Assembly (NCBI GenBank): GCA_025963635.1
Contig: JAOQAK010000016.1
Location: 22,678-86,677 of the forward strand
Direction: 5' to 3'
Source: Ferruginibacter sp.
GTDB taxonomy: Bacteria > Bacteroidota > Bacteroidia > Chitinophagales > Chitinophagaceae
DNA: 64,000 nt
This document shows, one piece after another, positions 16,911-26,297 of the stretch (position 1 is the stretch's first letter; the number at the start of each line of letters is the position of its first letter). Position numbers and translations under genes: made by a program. Under the pieces are notes generated by a model, which was not told where the DNA came from, did no database searches, and worked only from the letters and a program-made list of their open reading frames with translations.

Positions 16911-18317
16911 ATGCTGACTGCTTTGATTTATGGTATCCTGGGTTTTATATTGCTGATGCTGATCATCATGACTTACCAGTTTCACGCAATAAAGAAAAAC
17001 AAAGCCGGTACAGATATTTCTGAAGAACATACTGAACGCATTTTACTTTCACAGGGCTTTATTTACACCTCAATTGTTTTGGTCGTTGTGCTGTTGCTGG
17101 CATTTACCTGGTATACTGTGAAGGGCACTCCCCGCGAAGGGCACCTGATGGAATGGTTGAATATAGTGGTGAGATTGATGCACATCACCTTTGGTATCGC
17201 CTGGATCGGTGCATCTTTTTACTTTGTTTTTTTAGAAAACGCATTGAACCGTACCGATAATGTGCGTGACGAACTTGCCGGTAATCTCTGGGCGGTGCAT
17301 GGAGGTGGTTTTTACTATCTTGAAAAATACAAAGTAGCGCCTAAGATCATCCCCAAGGATTTACACTGGTTTAAATACGAAGCCTATTTTACATGGCTAT
17401 CCGGCTTTAGCCTCTTATTTGTGGTATATTATTTTAATGCGAAGGCAATGTTGGTCGATAACAATGTGTTCCCTATAGGATCCGCCGCCGCAATCTCTAT
17501 CGGTATTGGCTCATTTGTAATCGCCTGGTTTTTATATGATCTTTTGTGCAAAACCCCGCTTGTTAAAAAAAATGCATGGTTTGGAGTAGTGGGTTTTCTC
17601 ATCGCGACAGCTTTTGCTTTTTTCTATAGTCACGTTTTTAGCGCCCGTGCGGCTTACATTCATTTCGGCGCAATGATCGGAACGTTGATGGCTGCAAATG
17701 TTTTCTTTATCATTATCCCTTCCCAAAAGGCAATGGTAAAAGCAGCTAAATTGGGCATGCCGCTTAATCCTCAACTAGGTAAAAATGCACTCACCAGATC
17801 ATTGCACAATAACTATTTCACGCTACCAGTGCTGTTTGTGATGATCAGCAATCATTTCCCTACCACCTTTGGATCTCGGTATCCATGGGCGATCCTCGCA
17901 GCCATTTCGGTAGGTACGGCGGGCGTAAAACACTATTTAAATTTAAGGGAAAAAGGCCGGTACAATATCTGGGTTTTGCCGGTTTCGATACTGGTGTTGC
18001 TGGCCGCAGCATTTATCACAGCTCCGCCGATAGATAATTCGGCCTGCAATAAAACAGTGAGCTTTACAGAAGTAAATGCCATCATTAATAACCGCTGCAT
18101 CACCTGCCATTCTTCCAAACCCACCGACAATGTTTACATGGCGCCGCCAAATGGCGTAGTATATGATACTCCCGGCGATATTGCAAAATTGAAAGACAAA
18201 ATAATGCAGCGGGTGGTGATCACGAAAACAATGCCTCCGAATAATAAAACCGGCATTACACCCGAAGAGCGTGACCTTATCCGCTGCTGGATAAACCAGG
18301 GAACTGTGGTAAAATAG
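16911..18317 (+). CDS. puuD: PuuD-type membrane urate oxidase with cytochrome c domain
   Basis: A 468-residue protein with about eight membrane segments over residues 1-370 (the Urate_ox_N/DUF989 part, with HITFGIAWIGASFYFVFLE) and a C-terminal c-type heme domain whose CITCH motif is at 396-400. This architecture is the membrane urate hydroxylase PuuD, which oxidises urate to 5-hydroxyisourate and passes electrons to a cytochrome chain rather than to oxygen directly. It is divergent from the uraD/uraH/allB/alc run, which supplies the following steps. No soluble urate oxidase or xanthine dehydrogenase lies in the window. Confidence 0.93.
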   Translation: MLTALIYGILGFILLMLIIMTYQFHAIKKNKAGTDISEEHTERILLSQGFIYTSIVLVVVLLLAFTWYTVKGTPREGHLMEWLNIVVRLMHITFGIAWIGASFYFVFLENALNRTDNVRDELAGNLWAVHGGGFYYLEKYKVAPKIIPKDLHWFKYEAYFTWLSGFSLLFVVYYFNAKAMLVDNNVFPIGSAAAISIGIGSFVIAWFLYDLLCKTPLVKKNAWFGVVGFLIATAFAFFYSHVFSARAAYIHFGAMIGTLMAANVFFIIIPSQKAMVKAAKLGMPLNPQLGKNALTRSLHNNYFTLPVLFVMISNHFPTTFGSRYPWAILAAISVGTAGVKHYLNLREKGRYNIWVLPVSILVLLAAAFITAPPIDNSACNKTVSFTEVNAIINNRCITCHSSKPTDNVYMAPPNGVVYDTPGDIAKLKDKIMQRVVITKTMPPNNKTGITPEERDLIRCWINQGTVVK

Positions 18318-18492
18318 AGAAGAATTTTTTGTCCGGGCAACACAGCAATGGGCATCATCATTGCATCGCCCTCTTTTACGGTATACCAGCTGGCAACACT
18401 ACCGGGCGGATAATCCCATATCGACCCATCACTAAATTGACTGATTGCTCATGCTTGACCGACACCGATGACCTATCGGCAATAGATGTTTT

Positions 18493-18527
18493 CTTCAACC
18501 TTCAACCGTAAACCTTCAACCTCAAAC
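18493..18527. repeat. CTTCAAC heptad array
   Basis: Five heptads CTTCAAC, CTTCAAC, CGTAAAC, CTTCAAC, CTCAAAC sit 8 nt from the stop of the minus-strand gene in the convergent gap after puuD. It is the complement-sense form of the GGTTGAA arrays. Confidence 0.7.
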
Positions 18528-18534
18528 TTTTTTA

Positions 18535-19242
18535 TTACCAGTGCCCTTTAAACATTGGCTTGCATGCTAGTACAAGGCCCACATAAATCTGGCTGAGCTT
18601 ATCTTCCGGTGAGTTGGACAGCATTTGCCCTTCATTGCTTCTCCACGAACGTTTCTTAAAGCTTCCTGAATATCCGGCCTGTATCCCGACGGCATTGGAA
18701 GGATTCTTTGGTGATTTCACATTGAATCCAACGCCCAGCCGGTAAACGAAAAAGATATTATTGAATCTCACCGACTGAATGTTATTTTGAACGGTAGGTG
18801 ATTGCAGTACATCATCAAAACGAACGGCAGAATTGTCTTTATAAAATATAGCCTGGTAAGCCTGCACGCCAAGACCAACAAGCGGGTAAAGCATCAGCCG
18901 GTCGCTTTTTAGTACATCATACCCGATATCGCCGCTAATTCCAATGTACCGGATGGTACTGCTCTTTTTGTTGTGGTTGCCGCTCATGCTGCTTCCAATG
19001 TTTAATCCACCTTGAGAAACGACCCCGTTGTTTTCTTTAAGCCAGCCAAGTCCCAGGGTAGCGGCATGCTCTTTCAATTGTTCATACTGGGGAAATTCAG
19101 CAACCCGGCCATTCAGCCCGTCAAATTGTTGAAAACTGGCACCGATACTACGGGTGATCATTGGCATCGGCTTCTCACTTTTGTCTTGTGCGCTGGAAGA
19201 CAGAACGGTTCCAAGCAGCAGTAAGGAAAAAATAATTTTCAT
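18535..19242 (-). CDS. Secreted, probable outer-membrane beta-barrel protein
   Basis: A 235-residue protein whose N-terminus MKIIFSLLLLGTVLSSSAQ is a typical signal peptide, which decides the ATG at 19242 over a start 17 codons upstream. The mature part is rich in alternating hydrophobic strands ending in aromatic residues (YIGISGDIGYDVL, LMLYPLVGLGVQAYQAIFY, NNIFFVYRLGVGFNV, AVGIQAGYSGSF, QIYVGLVLACKPMF), as expected of an 8-10-strand outer-membrane barrel. No named family is recognised. It faces puuD convergently, and the heptad array 18493-18527 ends just beyond its stop codon. Confidence 0.72.
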   Translation of the reverse strand: MKIIFSLLLLGTVLSSSAQDKSEKPMPMITRSIGASFQQFDGLNGRVAEFPQYEQLKEHAATLGLGWLKENNGVVSQGGLNIGSSMSGNHNKKSSTIRYIGISGDIGYDVLKSDRLMLYPLVGLGVQAYQAIFYKDNSAVRFDDVLQSPTVQNNIQSVRFNNIFFVYRLGVGFNVKSPKNPSNAVGIQAGYSGSFKKRSWRSNEGQMLSNSPEDKLSQIYVGLVLACKPMFKGHW

Positions 19243-19388
19243 AATAGAGATTTTATTTAATCCAATACAAACCGAATGCCCGAAATGTTGCACGAGTGCA
19301 AAGGCAATTTTTGAGGAAACTGTTTTACAGGTGAATGGGAAATCCCCAAAATATTAGGCATTAAAGAAGAATTTGGAGCTAAATGGGT

Positions 19389-19970
19389 CTATTTTTTAAG
19401 GGAAGCCTTTACCCGTTTTGACATTGACACATGTGAGTAAATGACCGGGATGGCACGGGTTATGATCCTGTTGAGATCGGCATCGGTTATTTCAGTTTTT
19501 GCCTTTTTTAAACTGTCCAGCATTCCGGTATGATCCTGCAGCATTTTATCCGCCCATCCCTGGGCCCAACCTACACTATCGGTATTGTTGATGCTGCTAA
19601 TGGTATCAAACTGGGGCATTTTCAAATTTGACTTCATCGACAGAAAATACTTGATGTCCTCATCGAGGCGGTTATGATCTTTCAACATCATTAATGCGTG
19701 CTCTTTTACATTATTCGGCAATCCTTTGGCAATGGCTGCATCTAAAGAAGCTATCTCCCTGGCATTCTGCAGTACCAGGTAATTTAAAAAGCTTTGCTCA
19801 GCAACCGTGGTGGAAGTCTTTCCTAACCCAACAGTAGTATCCATGGCTGCAGGTTTATCACTGCCCAGCGAATCCGGACTACCCGTGGCCGATGTGTTAT
19901 TGCCATTGTTGCAGGCGAATAACAATGCCATCGCTAAAAAGATGGTGTATGTTTTAAGAAATCGATTCAT
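19389..19970 (-). CDS. DUF4142 lipoprotein
   Basis: A 193-residue protein starting MNRFLKTYTIFLAMALLFAC, a lipoprotein signal with a LLFAC lipobox that supports the ATG at 19970. The mature part is helical and carries the DUF4142 ferritin-like pattern (EQSFLNYLVLQNAREIASLD, then KEHALMMLKDHNRLDEDI and later QDHTGMLDSLKK). Relatives are periplasmic or outer-membrane-anchored proteins of unknown function, sometimes linked to stress. It lies between the barrel protein and the hybrid sensor gene, on the same strand, and could share a transcript with the latter. Confidence 0.82.
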   Translation of the reverse strand: MNRFLKTYTIFLAMALLFACNNGNNTSATGSPDSLGSDKPAAMDTTVGLGKTSTTVAEQSFLNYLVLQNAREIASLDAAIAKGLPNNVKEHALMMLKDHNRLDEDIKYFLSMKSNLKMPQFDTISSINNTDSVGWAQGWADKMLQDHTGMLDSLKKAKTEITDADLNRIITRAIPVIYSHVSMSKRVKASLKK

Positions 19971-20050
19971 AATGAGTTGTAATTTATTCATTAAAATTCG
20001 AACAACGGCTGATCGATTCAAATTTGCAGAAGTACATGTTATTTCACTTG

Positions 20051-23000
20051 TTATTTCCCCTTCTCCTTCATTTTTTCATTTTGATACACGGACGGATTTA
20101 CATTGAATTCAGCCTTAAAATATTTGGCAAAGTACTTAGGGTTGTTGAAACCCACCTCGTAGGCAATCTCGGAAATACTCAGCTGGCTTTTCTCCAATAG
20201 GCGTGCCGCTCTTTTTAATCGGATAGACCTTATAAATTCAATCGGTGCCATACCTGTGAGGGAATTAATTTTCTTATAGAGACTAACCCTGCTCATGAAT
20301 AATTCACGGCTAAGATCTTCAACAGAAAAATCAGGCTCGCTAATATTTTTCTCCACCACTTCAAGGGCCTTCTTGATAAATTTTTCGTCCAGTGAAGTAA
20401 TGGTAATCTCTGTTGGATTTACGTCAATCTGTTTCTGAAAAAGTTTGCGCAATGCCTCCTGCCTGGCCAACAGGTTTCTTATGCGTGATTGCAAAATCTC
20501 AAAATTGAACGGCTTGCTCATATAGTCATCCGCCCCGGTGTCATAACCTTCCAATTGATGCTCTTCGGCTGACCTCGCAGTTAAAATGATCACCGGTATA
20601 TGAGAAGTTTGTGTTTCGGTTTTGATTTTTTTACACAACTCGATGCCGTTCATTTCGGGCATGTTTACATCGGTTACCACCAGGTCTGGCAGTAATTGCT
20701 GCGCTTTTTCCAAGCCCTCCTTTCCATTAGGAGCTTCGATGATATTGTAAAATTCCCGCAGGTTATCTTTTAAATAAAAGCGAAAATCTTCGTTATCCTC
20801 CACTATTAACACCGTGGCTTTTTTTGAATTCCGCCTTGAGCTGCTTGCCGCCGGTCCAGCTTCTGATTCATCACTAACAATTGTTTCAGCCGCTTTCAAA
20901 AGCTCCGTATGATCTGTAGAGGCGCTAAAAACCTGGGCATTGGGATTTTGTATGCCTTGCTGGGTTAAAGGCAGCAAAATGGTAAAGCAACTCCCCTCTT
21001 CAGGTAAGCTTTCTACCTGTATACTGCCCCCATGTAAACGAATAAACTCCTTAGTGATTGAAAGGCCGATACCACTGCCCTGGTTTACAATGCCTCCCGG
21101 CGTATCCAGCTGGAAAAAATTTTCAAATATCTTATCCTTCTTTTCAGCCGGGATGCCAATACCCGTGTCTTTCACCCGGATGCGGACTTTGCGGGATGCT
21201 GATTCGTTTGCCGGTCCAACAATCAGTTCATCAACGGTAACGATCACCTGCCCCTTTTGCTGGGTAAATTTAAAAGCATTGGAAAGCAGGTTAAAAAGGA
21301 TACGTTCCAACTTATCCTTGTCGAAAACAGCCTCCAACTCTGGTACCGCCGAATTGAACGAAAGCTGCACCTGCTTTTTCTCTGCTATATCAGTAAAACA
21401 CGCAACGGATTCCTTTATAAATTGCACCATATCACCTTTTGAAAGATTGAGTTTTACTTCCTGCACTTCCAGTTTCCTGAAGTCGAGCAACTGGTTCACC
21501 ATATTCAGCAATCTTTTGGCATTTCGTTGTATCAATTGAAAATGAAGTTTCTGGGCAGGTTCTTTCGTTTGCTGAATTATTCTTTCAAGAGGTGTAATAA
21601 TTAATGATAAAGGCGTTCGGAATTCGTGACTTACATTGGTGAAGAATTTTATTTTCATCATGTCCAGTTCGTGCATACGGGTGGCTTCCTGCCGCTCGTG
21701 TTGGATCTCGTATTTAAGCCTTGCTTTTTGTAATACCAGGTAACGGGCAAATAATAAAATGCCAACAATTACCAGTAGATATAGAAGAAAAGCCACTGGT
21801 GTTCTCCAAAACGGTGGCAAGACTTTGATGGTGACGAGTTTTATTTCATTTCCCCATAGGCCCTGTTCGTTGGTAGATTTTACAATAAAACTATAAGTGC
21901 CGGGATCGAGATTGGTGAAAGTTGCTTTTTGCAATTTATCATCCGTAGTGAGCCATGTCTTACTAAATCCTTCTAGTTTGTAAGCGTATTTTTTCTTTTC
22001 TGTATTGGAGAAATTAAGGTCGGCAAATTCAATTGAAAAAACGTCTTCTCTATGCTTCAGCGTAATAGCCCCGGTTTGGTTGACGGCCTTTGTTAACAGT
22101 ACCCGGTTATTGACCGTTTCGCCCACCGCTATACTTTTGTTGAATACCTGGAAATCAGTGATTACAAAATGGGGCTCATTCTTATAGGCAACCAGGTTCC
22201 CCGGGTGAAATATATTGAATCCATTAGCGCCCCCAAAAATAAGTTCCCCCGCCCTCGTTTTTAATGCTGCATTCTCATTAAAAGCTTTCCCCTGCAAGCC
22301 ATCTGATTCATCATAATTTTTAGCGGCAATACTTATTGTACCGTTTGCGCCAACGCTTACCTGTATATCAGCAAGACCTTCTGCTGTACTGATCCAGAGA
22401 TGTTGTTTATCGCCTTCGAGGATATTCAAAATGGCATTGGCCGGCAACCCGTTCTCTACCCGGAAATGTTGAAAAGATTTAGTTTTTGTATCAAATGCAT
22501 TTAAGCCGTCCAGGGTACCGATCCATATCAGCCCACGGCTATCCTGCATTATACAAATGATATTATTCTGACTAAGACTTTTGACGTTATTTGCCTCGTG
22601 GTTAAAATATGTAAACAGACCGGTGGTGTTATTGTACACCGCTATTCCGTAAGAAGTACCTATCCATACATTTCCCTCCTTGTCTTCAGTGATTTCTGAA
22701 ATATAATTTGAGCGAAGTGAATTTGGCTCAAATGCCTTATAATGATAAAATATATTCTTTGCACGGTCCATCCGGTCCAGGCCCCCGTTAAGCGTGCCTA
22801 TCCAGAAATTCTGTTTTGAATCTTCAAAAATTTCGTACACCCGGTCATCACTTAAACTTAATGGATTGGCCGGGTCATGCCGGTAATGAATAAAGTGGCT
22901 TCCTTCCAGCCGGTCGAGCCCACCAAAATAAGTTCCTATCCAGAGCTGTTGGTTACGGTCTATGTAAAGGCTTACAATTACATCATTACTCAAGCTGGAA

Positions 23001-24226
23001 GCCACGGCCGGATTGTGCATGTAATGAGTATAAGTTGATTTTGCCCTGTCGAAATAAATGAGCCCGCCTCCGTTGGTACCTATCCATAAATTGCCTTTTG
23101 CGTCTTCAACAAAACGGTTTACATCATCATAAGGAAGGCTATTTTTGTTGGTCGGCTGGTGTTTGTAATGCGGAAATTTGAGGTTATTTTCAAAATAATA
23201 GCAAATGCCTTTTTTATACGTGCCGATCCAAATAATCCCAGTATCATCTTTGTAGGATGCGATAATGCTGTTCTGACTAATGCTTTTATTGTCATCTTCA
23301 TTATTCACAATATAATGAACTGAGTTGCTGGCTTTGTCCACCACATTAATGCCGCCATGATCTGTACTGATCCATATCTTGCCCTTGTTATCCTGCAGTA
23401 TACCGGCCACATTGTTGTTGTTCAAACGGTACTTGCCCTGGTCTTTGTTGATAGCTTCCAATTCCCCCGTAGCGGGTGTGTAACGGATTACACCCTTAGG
23501 ATCGCCAATGGGAAAAATCCATAATTCATTTTGTGCATCGATAAAAAGGCCATAGTTAAAAGCCTCATTCTTAAAAAAGCTATTTACTGCCGTGATGGTA
23601 ACCGCAACTTTGTTTTTTTTATTATCCAATTGTTCAATAACACCATTCGCCTTAATCAGCCAGGTGTTTCCGCGGACATCTATCGACAGGGCGGTTATTG
23701 GGTTTGCGGTCGAAGGAATTGCGTATACCAGTGAAGTTTTCTTATTGCCGGCATGGTAACGGTAAATTTTTTGTTGGTTCATAAGGAACCAAAAATCACC
23801 CTCCTTGCTCTTTATGATATTGGTGATAGGTGCAACCGGTAAGGATAATTTTTGCAACGCCTCATTCACGTGGTTATCAAAAGATTCCGTAGTGATATCA
23901 AATATGGTAAAGCCGCCCCTGGTATCGATCCATAAGTTGCCATCGGGGCCTTCCAGTATTCTTGATATATAATCATCATTGAGCGAAGTGCTGTCGCGGG
24001 TATCGTGTTTGAAAACCTTAAATTTATTGCCGTCGTACCGGTTAAGTCCTGCCATCGTTCCAAACCACATAAAGCCCTTTGCATCTTTGAAGATACAGTT
24101 CACCTGGTTATTAGATAAGCCCCTCACTGCGTCGATTCTGTTGAACTGGTACGGTACCGGCTGAGCATATATAAATAGGCCTGCGAGGAATAAAAAAGAG
24201 AAAATAAGCGGAATTTTATATCGCAT
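20051..24226 (-). CDS. Hybrid two-component system sensor/response regulator (HTCS)
   Basis: A 1391-residue one-polypeptide signalling system. In order: signal peptide (1-21), a large periplasmic sensor of two-component propeller repeats (many IWIGT and LWIGT blades, about 25-710), a Y_Y_Y domain (about 715-795), one membrane segment (about 805-826), HisKA with VSHEFRTP (His near 867), HATPase_c with DTGIGIP and GSGIGLSI (about 970-1060), a receiver with DVNMPEMNG (Asp near 1185) and an AraC-type HTH (about 1282-1384). In Bacteroidota, HTCS proteins usually sense glycans and switch on polysaccharide utilisation loci. Here no SusC/SusD or glycoside hydrolase genes are adjacent, so the target is unknown. 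Confidence 0.96.
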   Translation of the reverse strand: MRYKIPLIFSFLFLAGLFIYAQPVPYQFNRIDAVRGLSNNQVNCIFKDAKGFMWFGTMAGLNRYDGNKFKVFKHDTRDSTSLNDDYISRILEGPDGNLWIDTRGGFTIFDITTESFDNHVNEALQKLSLPVAPITNIIKSKEGDFWFLMNQQKIYRYHAGNKKTSLVYAIPSTANPITALSIDVRGNTWLIKANGVIEQLDNKKNKVAVTITAVNSFFKNEAFNYGLFIDAQNELWIFPIGDPKGVIRYTPATGELEAINKDQGKYRLNNNNVAGILQDNKGKIWISTDHGGINVVDKASNSVHYIVNNEDDNKSISQNSIIASYKDDTGIIWIGTYKKGICYYFENNLKFPHYKHQPTNKNSLPYDDVNRFVEDAKGNLWIGTNGGGLIYFDRAKSTYTHYMHNPAVASSLSNDVIVSLYIDRNQQLWIGTYFGGLDRLEGSHFIHYRHDPANPLSLSDDRVYEIFEDSKQNFWIGTLNGGLDRMDRAKNIFYHYKAFEPNSLRSNYISEITEDKEGNVWIGTSYGIAVYNNTTGLFTYFNHEANNVKSLSQNNIICIMQDSRGLIWIGTLDGLNAFDTKTKSFQHFRVENGLPANAILNILEGDKQHLWISTAEGLADIQVSVGANGTISIAAKNYDESDGLQGKAFNENAALKTRAGELIFGGANGFNIFHPGNLVAYKNEPHFVITDFQVFNKSIAVGETVNNRVLLTKAVNQTGAITLKHREDVFSIEFADLNFSNTEKKKYAYKLEGFSKTWLTTDDKLQKATFTNLDPGTYSFIVKSTNEQGLWGNEIKLVTIKVLPPFWRTPVAFLLYLLVIVGILLFARYLVLQKARLKYEIQHERQEATRMHELDMMKIKFFTNVSHEFRTPLSLIITPLERIIQQTKEPAQKLHFQLIQRNAKRLLNMVNQLLDFRKLEVQEVKLNLSKGDMVQFIKESVACFTDIAEKKQVQLSFNSAVPELEAVFDKDKLERILFNLLSNAFKFTQQKGQVIVTVDELIVGPANESASRKVRIRVKDTGIGIPAEKKDKIFENFFQLDTPGGIVNQGSGIGLSITKEFIRLHGGSIQVESLPEEGSCFTILLPLTQQGIQNPNAQVFSASTDHTELLKAAETIVSDESEAGPAASSSRRNSKKATVLIVEDNEDFRFYLKDNLREFYNIIEAPNGKEGLEKAQQLLPDLVVTDVNMPEMNGIELCKKIKTETQTSHIPVIILTARSAEEHQLEGYDTGADDYMSKPFNFEILQSRIRNLLARQEALRKLFQKQIDVNPTEITITSLDEKFIKKALEVVEKNISEPDFSVEDLSRELFMSRVSLYKKINSLTGMAPIEFIRSIRLKRAARLLEKSQLSISEIAYEVGFNNPKYFAKYFKAEFNVNPSVYQNEKMKEKGK

Positions 24227-24562
24227 ATCGGTATTTAAAGCTGTCTTTTATAGTCACCATGGGATAAAATATGGCCACAGATTGTGCCCTGCTGTAGCGA
24301 TGGAGTTTGACTTCATTGCAATACAGGTGATGGTATTTTGTTGATGTATACTTACTGCAAAAAATCTGTTTAAATGCAGGAAAGTATAAAAATAAACAAT
24401 CCCTACCTACTTATTGGTTTTAGCCGTGGAAACAATAAAACGGTACACGTAATCCGATTCGATATTCTTTGATTCGATGATTCCAAATGCTGTAATGGAC
24501 CGGAGAATTTAGCGTGTTTTATAAGAATAATGCATTACTTTGCTCCCCTAAATTTCATCCTT
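24227..24562. other. Divergent intergenic region HTCS / small membrane protein
   Basis: About 340 bases with no gene. A direct repeat GATTCGAT occurs at 24456-24463 and 24471-24478. A near-consensus -7 box TTACTTTG lies at 24535-24542 on the plus strand. The HTCS promoter on the minus strand could not be pinpointed. Confidence 0.45.
24535..24542 (+). promoter_or_regulatory. Near-consensus -7 box TTACTTTG
   Basis: Seven of the eight window positions fit TAnnTTTG apart from the second base. It lies 20 nt before the ATG at 24563 and inside the reading frame of the longer alternative start at 24530, which argues for the shorter protein. Confidence 0.4.
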
Positions 24563-24952
24563 ATGAGCCACCACAAAAAGAGTGAACACCATATCCGGTC
24601 ATATAAGATTGCTGCACAAACCGCAGGCCTGGTTGCCTGTATATTCATCCTGCTTCTTTTTGCCGGAAAGGGCGTACCATCAGTTTTGGCAAATGATGCG
24701 GACGAATTGATTCCATTTGCTCCTTTCCTTTTATTAGCGGTTTCGGGATATATAGTGAGCTGGTACCATGAATTTGCGGGCACACTCATTATGACAGGTG
24801 CAGGTATTATTTTGCTCGTGTTTTTTGTGATGAGAGGTGATACGGCAAGCGGCTTTATGTACGGATTGCCCTTTATTGCTGCAGGCGCAATATTCCTTTT
24901 ACACATCAGCAAACGGGAGCATCTAAGAAAACACAATAGTGGCCGGGGCTGA
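24563..24952 (+). CDS. Small integral membrane protein, unknown function
   Basis: A 129-residue protein with four predicted membrane segments (around AGLVACIFILLLFAG, IPFAPFLLLAVSGYIVSWY, GTLIMTGAGIILLVFFVM and GFMYGLPFIAAGAIFLLHI) and charged His/Lys-rich ends (MSHHKKSEHHIRSYK and KREHLRKHNSGRG). It resembles the small DUF-type membrane proteins common in Bacteroidota. No enzymatic motif is seen. ATG at 24563 is chosen because a promoter-like box lies between it and the next upstream ATG at 24530. Confidence 0.7.
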   Translation: MSHHKKSEHHIRSYKIAAQTAGLVACIFILLLFAGKGVPSVLANDADELIPFAPFLLLAVSGYIVSWYHEFAGTLIMTGAGIILLVFFVMRGDTASGFMYGLPFIAAGAIFLLHISKREHLRKHNSGRG

Positions 24953-24987
24953 AATTTGCAGGTAAATATCCTGGGAAAGTTCGATGG

Positions 24988-26046
24988 CTAGTTCACCATG
25001 CTCTTTAGACGTTTCTCATCCAGGATGGTGATATTGCCATCTTTTATTTCAAGCAATTTCTCTGTTTTAAAGTCGCTGAGGGTACGAATAAGCGACTCTG
25101 TTGCCGTTCCTGCGATATTTGCCAGGTTTTCTCTTGAAATATGAATCGAAAATTGCCCGGGCGCATCCTCCCGATATTTATGATGAAGGGTTACCAAAGC
25201 CTCTGCTACTCTTTTCCGTAGAGAATTATAAGCCAGGCCAAGCAGCTGCTTTTCCTTTTCACTTAAATTTTTGGCCAACATCTGGATGAATTTCTGTTTT
25301 ATTTCCACATTTTCGTTGATCAGTACTTCAAACTCTTCTCTCGGGATAAAAGCGATATCAGCATCTTCCAGCGCTTCGGCGGTTTCCTTGTATACAGATC
25401 CTTCCATCAGGGCCGTGTAGCCCATGAAGTCGCCTTTATTGTAAAGTCCGATGGTTAGTTCTTTGCCATCATGATGGGTTTTAAATATCCTTACTTTGCC
25501 GCTTTCAATATAAAACAACCTTGCAGGATGATTTCCTTCGGAGTAAATTACCTGCTTCTTTTTGTAGTGATTGACATTCCTGTTCTTTGTGAAATTTTGC
25601 AACATTTTTTTCACTCCAAACTCGCACAAGCCGGAAGACGAGCATTCCGGAAAAGCAGTATTGCTTTGTTTAACAGGAGTTACTTTGGCGAGTCTGCGTT
25701 CTACCGCGTTTAGCAATTCTATATCGGTAAAGGGTTTGGTAATGTAATCGTCTGCGCCCATTTCCATTCCTTTCCTGAAATCACTTCGTTCGGTTTTGGC
25801 TGTTAAAAAAATAAAAGGAATAGTCTTGAGCTCAGGTTTTTTATGCAAAAGATGCAGCACACCATATCCATCGAGTATTGGCATCATTACGTCGCATACT
25901 ATCAGATCGGGTTGCTCTGATACCGCTTTCTCTACACCTCTTTTTCCATTTTCCGCAGTAGTTACTTTGTAATTGGCCATCTCGAGAATCTCGGTGGTGT
26001 TTTCCCTCATTTGAACATTATCTTCAATCAGCAGGAGGTGTTTCAT
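24988..26046 (-). CDS. Receiver domain fused to a Crp/Fnr-type regulator
   Basis: A 352-residue regulator. Residues 1-120 form a CheY-like receiver with acidic pocket EDN (8-10), phosphoacceptor Asp52 in CDVMMP and Lys104 in YITKPF. Residues about 150-260 are a cyclic-nucleotide-binding-type beta-roll (GKVRIFKTHHDGKELTIGLY, GDFMGYTALM). Residues about 285-345 are a Crp-type HTH (ISRENLANIAGTATESLIRT). The four Cys of a true Fnr cluster are absent. The protein thus joins phosphorelay input to a Crp/Fnr output. No histidine kinase lies next to it; the HTCS upstream carries its own receiver. Confidence 0.92.
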   Translation of the reverse strand: MKHLLLIEDNVQMRENTTEILEMANYKVTTAENGKRGVEKAVSEQPDLIVCDVMMPILDGYGVLHLLHKKPELKTIPFIFLTAKTERSDFRKGMEMGADDYITKPFTDIELLNAVERRLAKVTPVKQSNTAFPECSSSGLCEFGVKKMLQNFTKNRNVNHYKKKQVIYSEGNHPARLFYIESGKVRIFKTHHDGKELTIGLYNKGDFMGYTALMEGSVYKETAEALEDADIAFIPREEFEVLINENVEIKQKFIQMLAKNLSEKEKQLLGLAYNSLRKRVAEALVTLHHKYREDAPGQFSIHISRENLANIAGTATESLIRTLSDFKTEKLLEIKDGNITILDEKRLKSMVN

Positions 26047-26297
26047 ATATCATTGGTTAAAAGGGTAAAAGCCAGAACGGGTAATAAATACAGGCTATTT
26101 GCCTCAAAGTTCATGGCGAGGCCTGTTTCTCACTAAGCAGGTTACTTGTTGGGATAGGATAGGTCTACTCCAGGGCACAAAATTAGAGCATCCGGCCCAT
26201 TCCTGCGAAAACATTTCACAAATGAGCCTTACGGCGATTTAAAACGAAAAAGATTTACTGATTAACCAGGATAATTAACCTCTTTGGGAAGAAAAAA

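Noticed and set aside
20051..24226. Polysaccharide utilisation locus around the HTCS
   Set aside because: No SusC, SusD, glycoside hydrolase or sulfatase genes are present on either side within the window.
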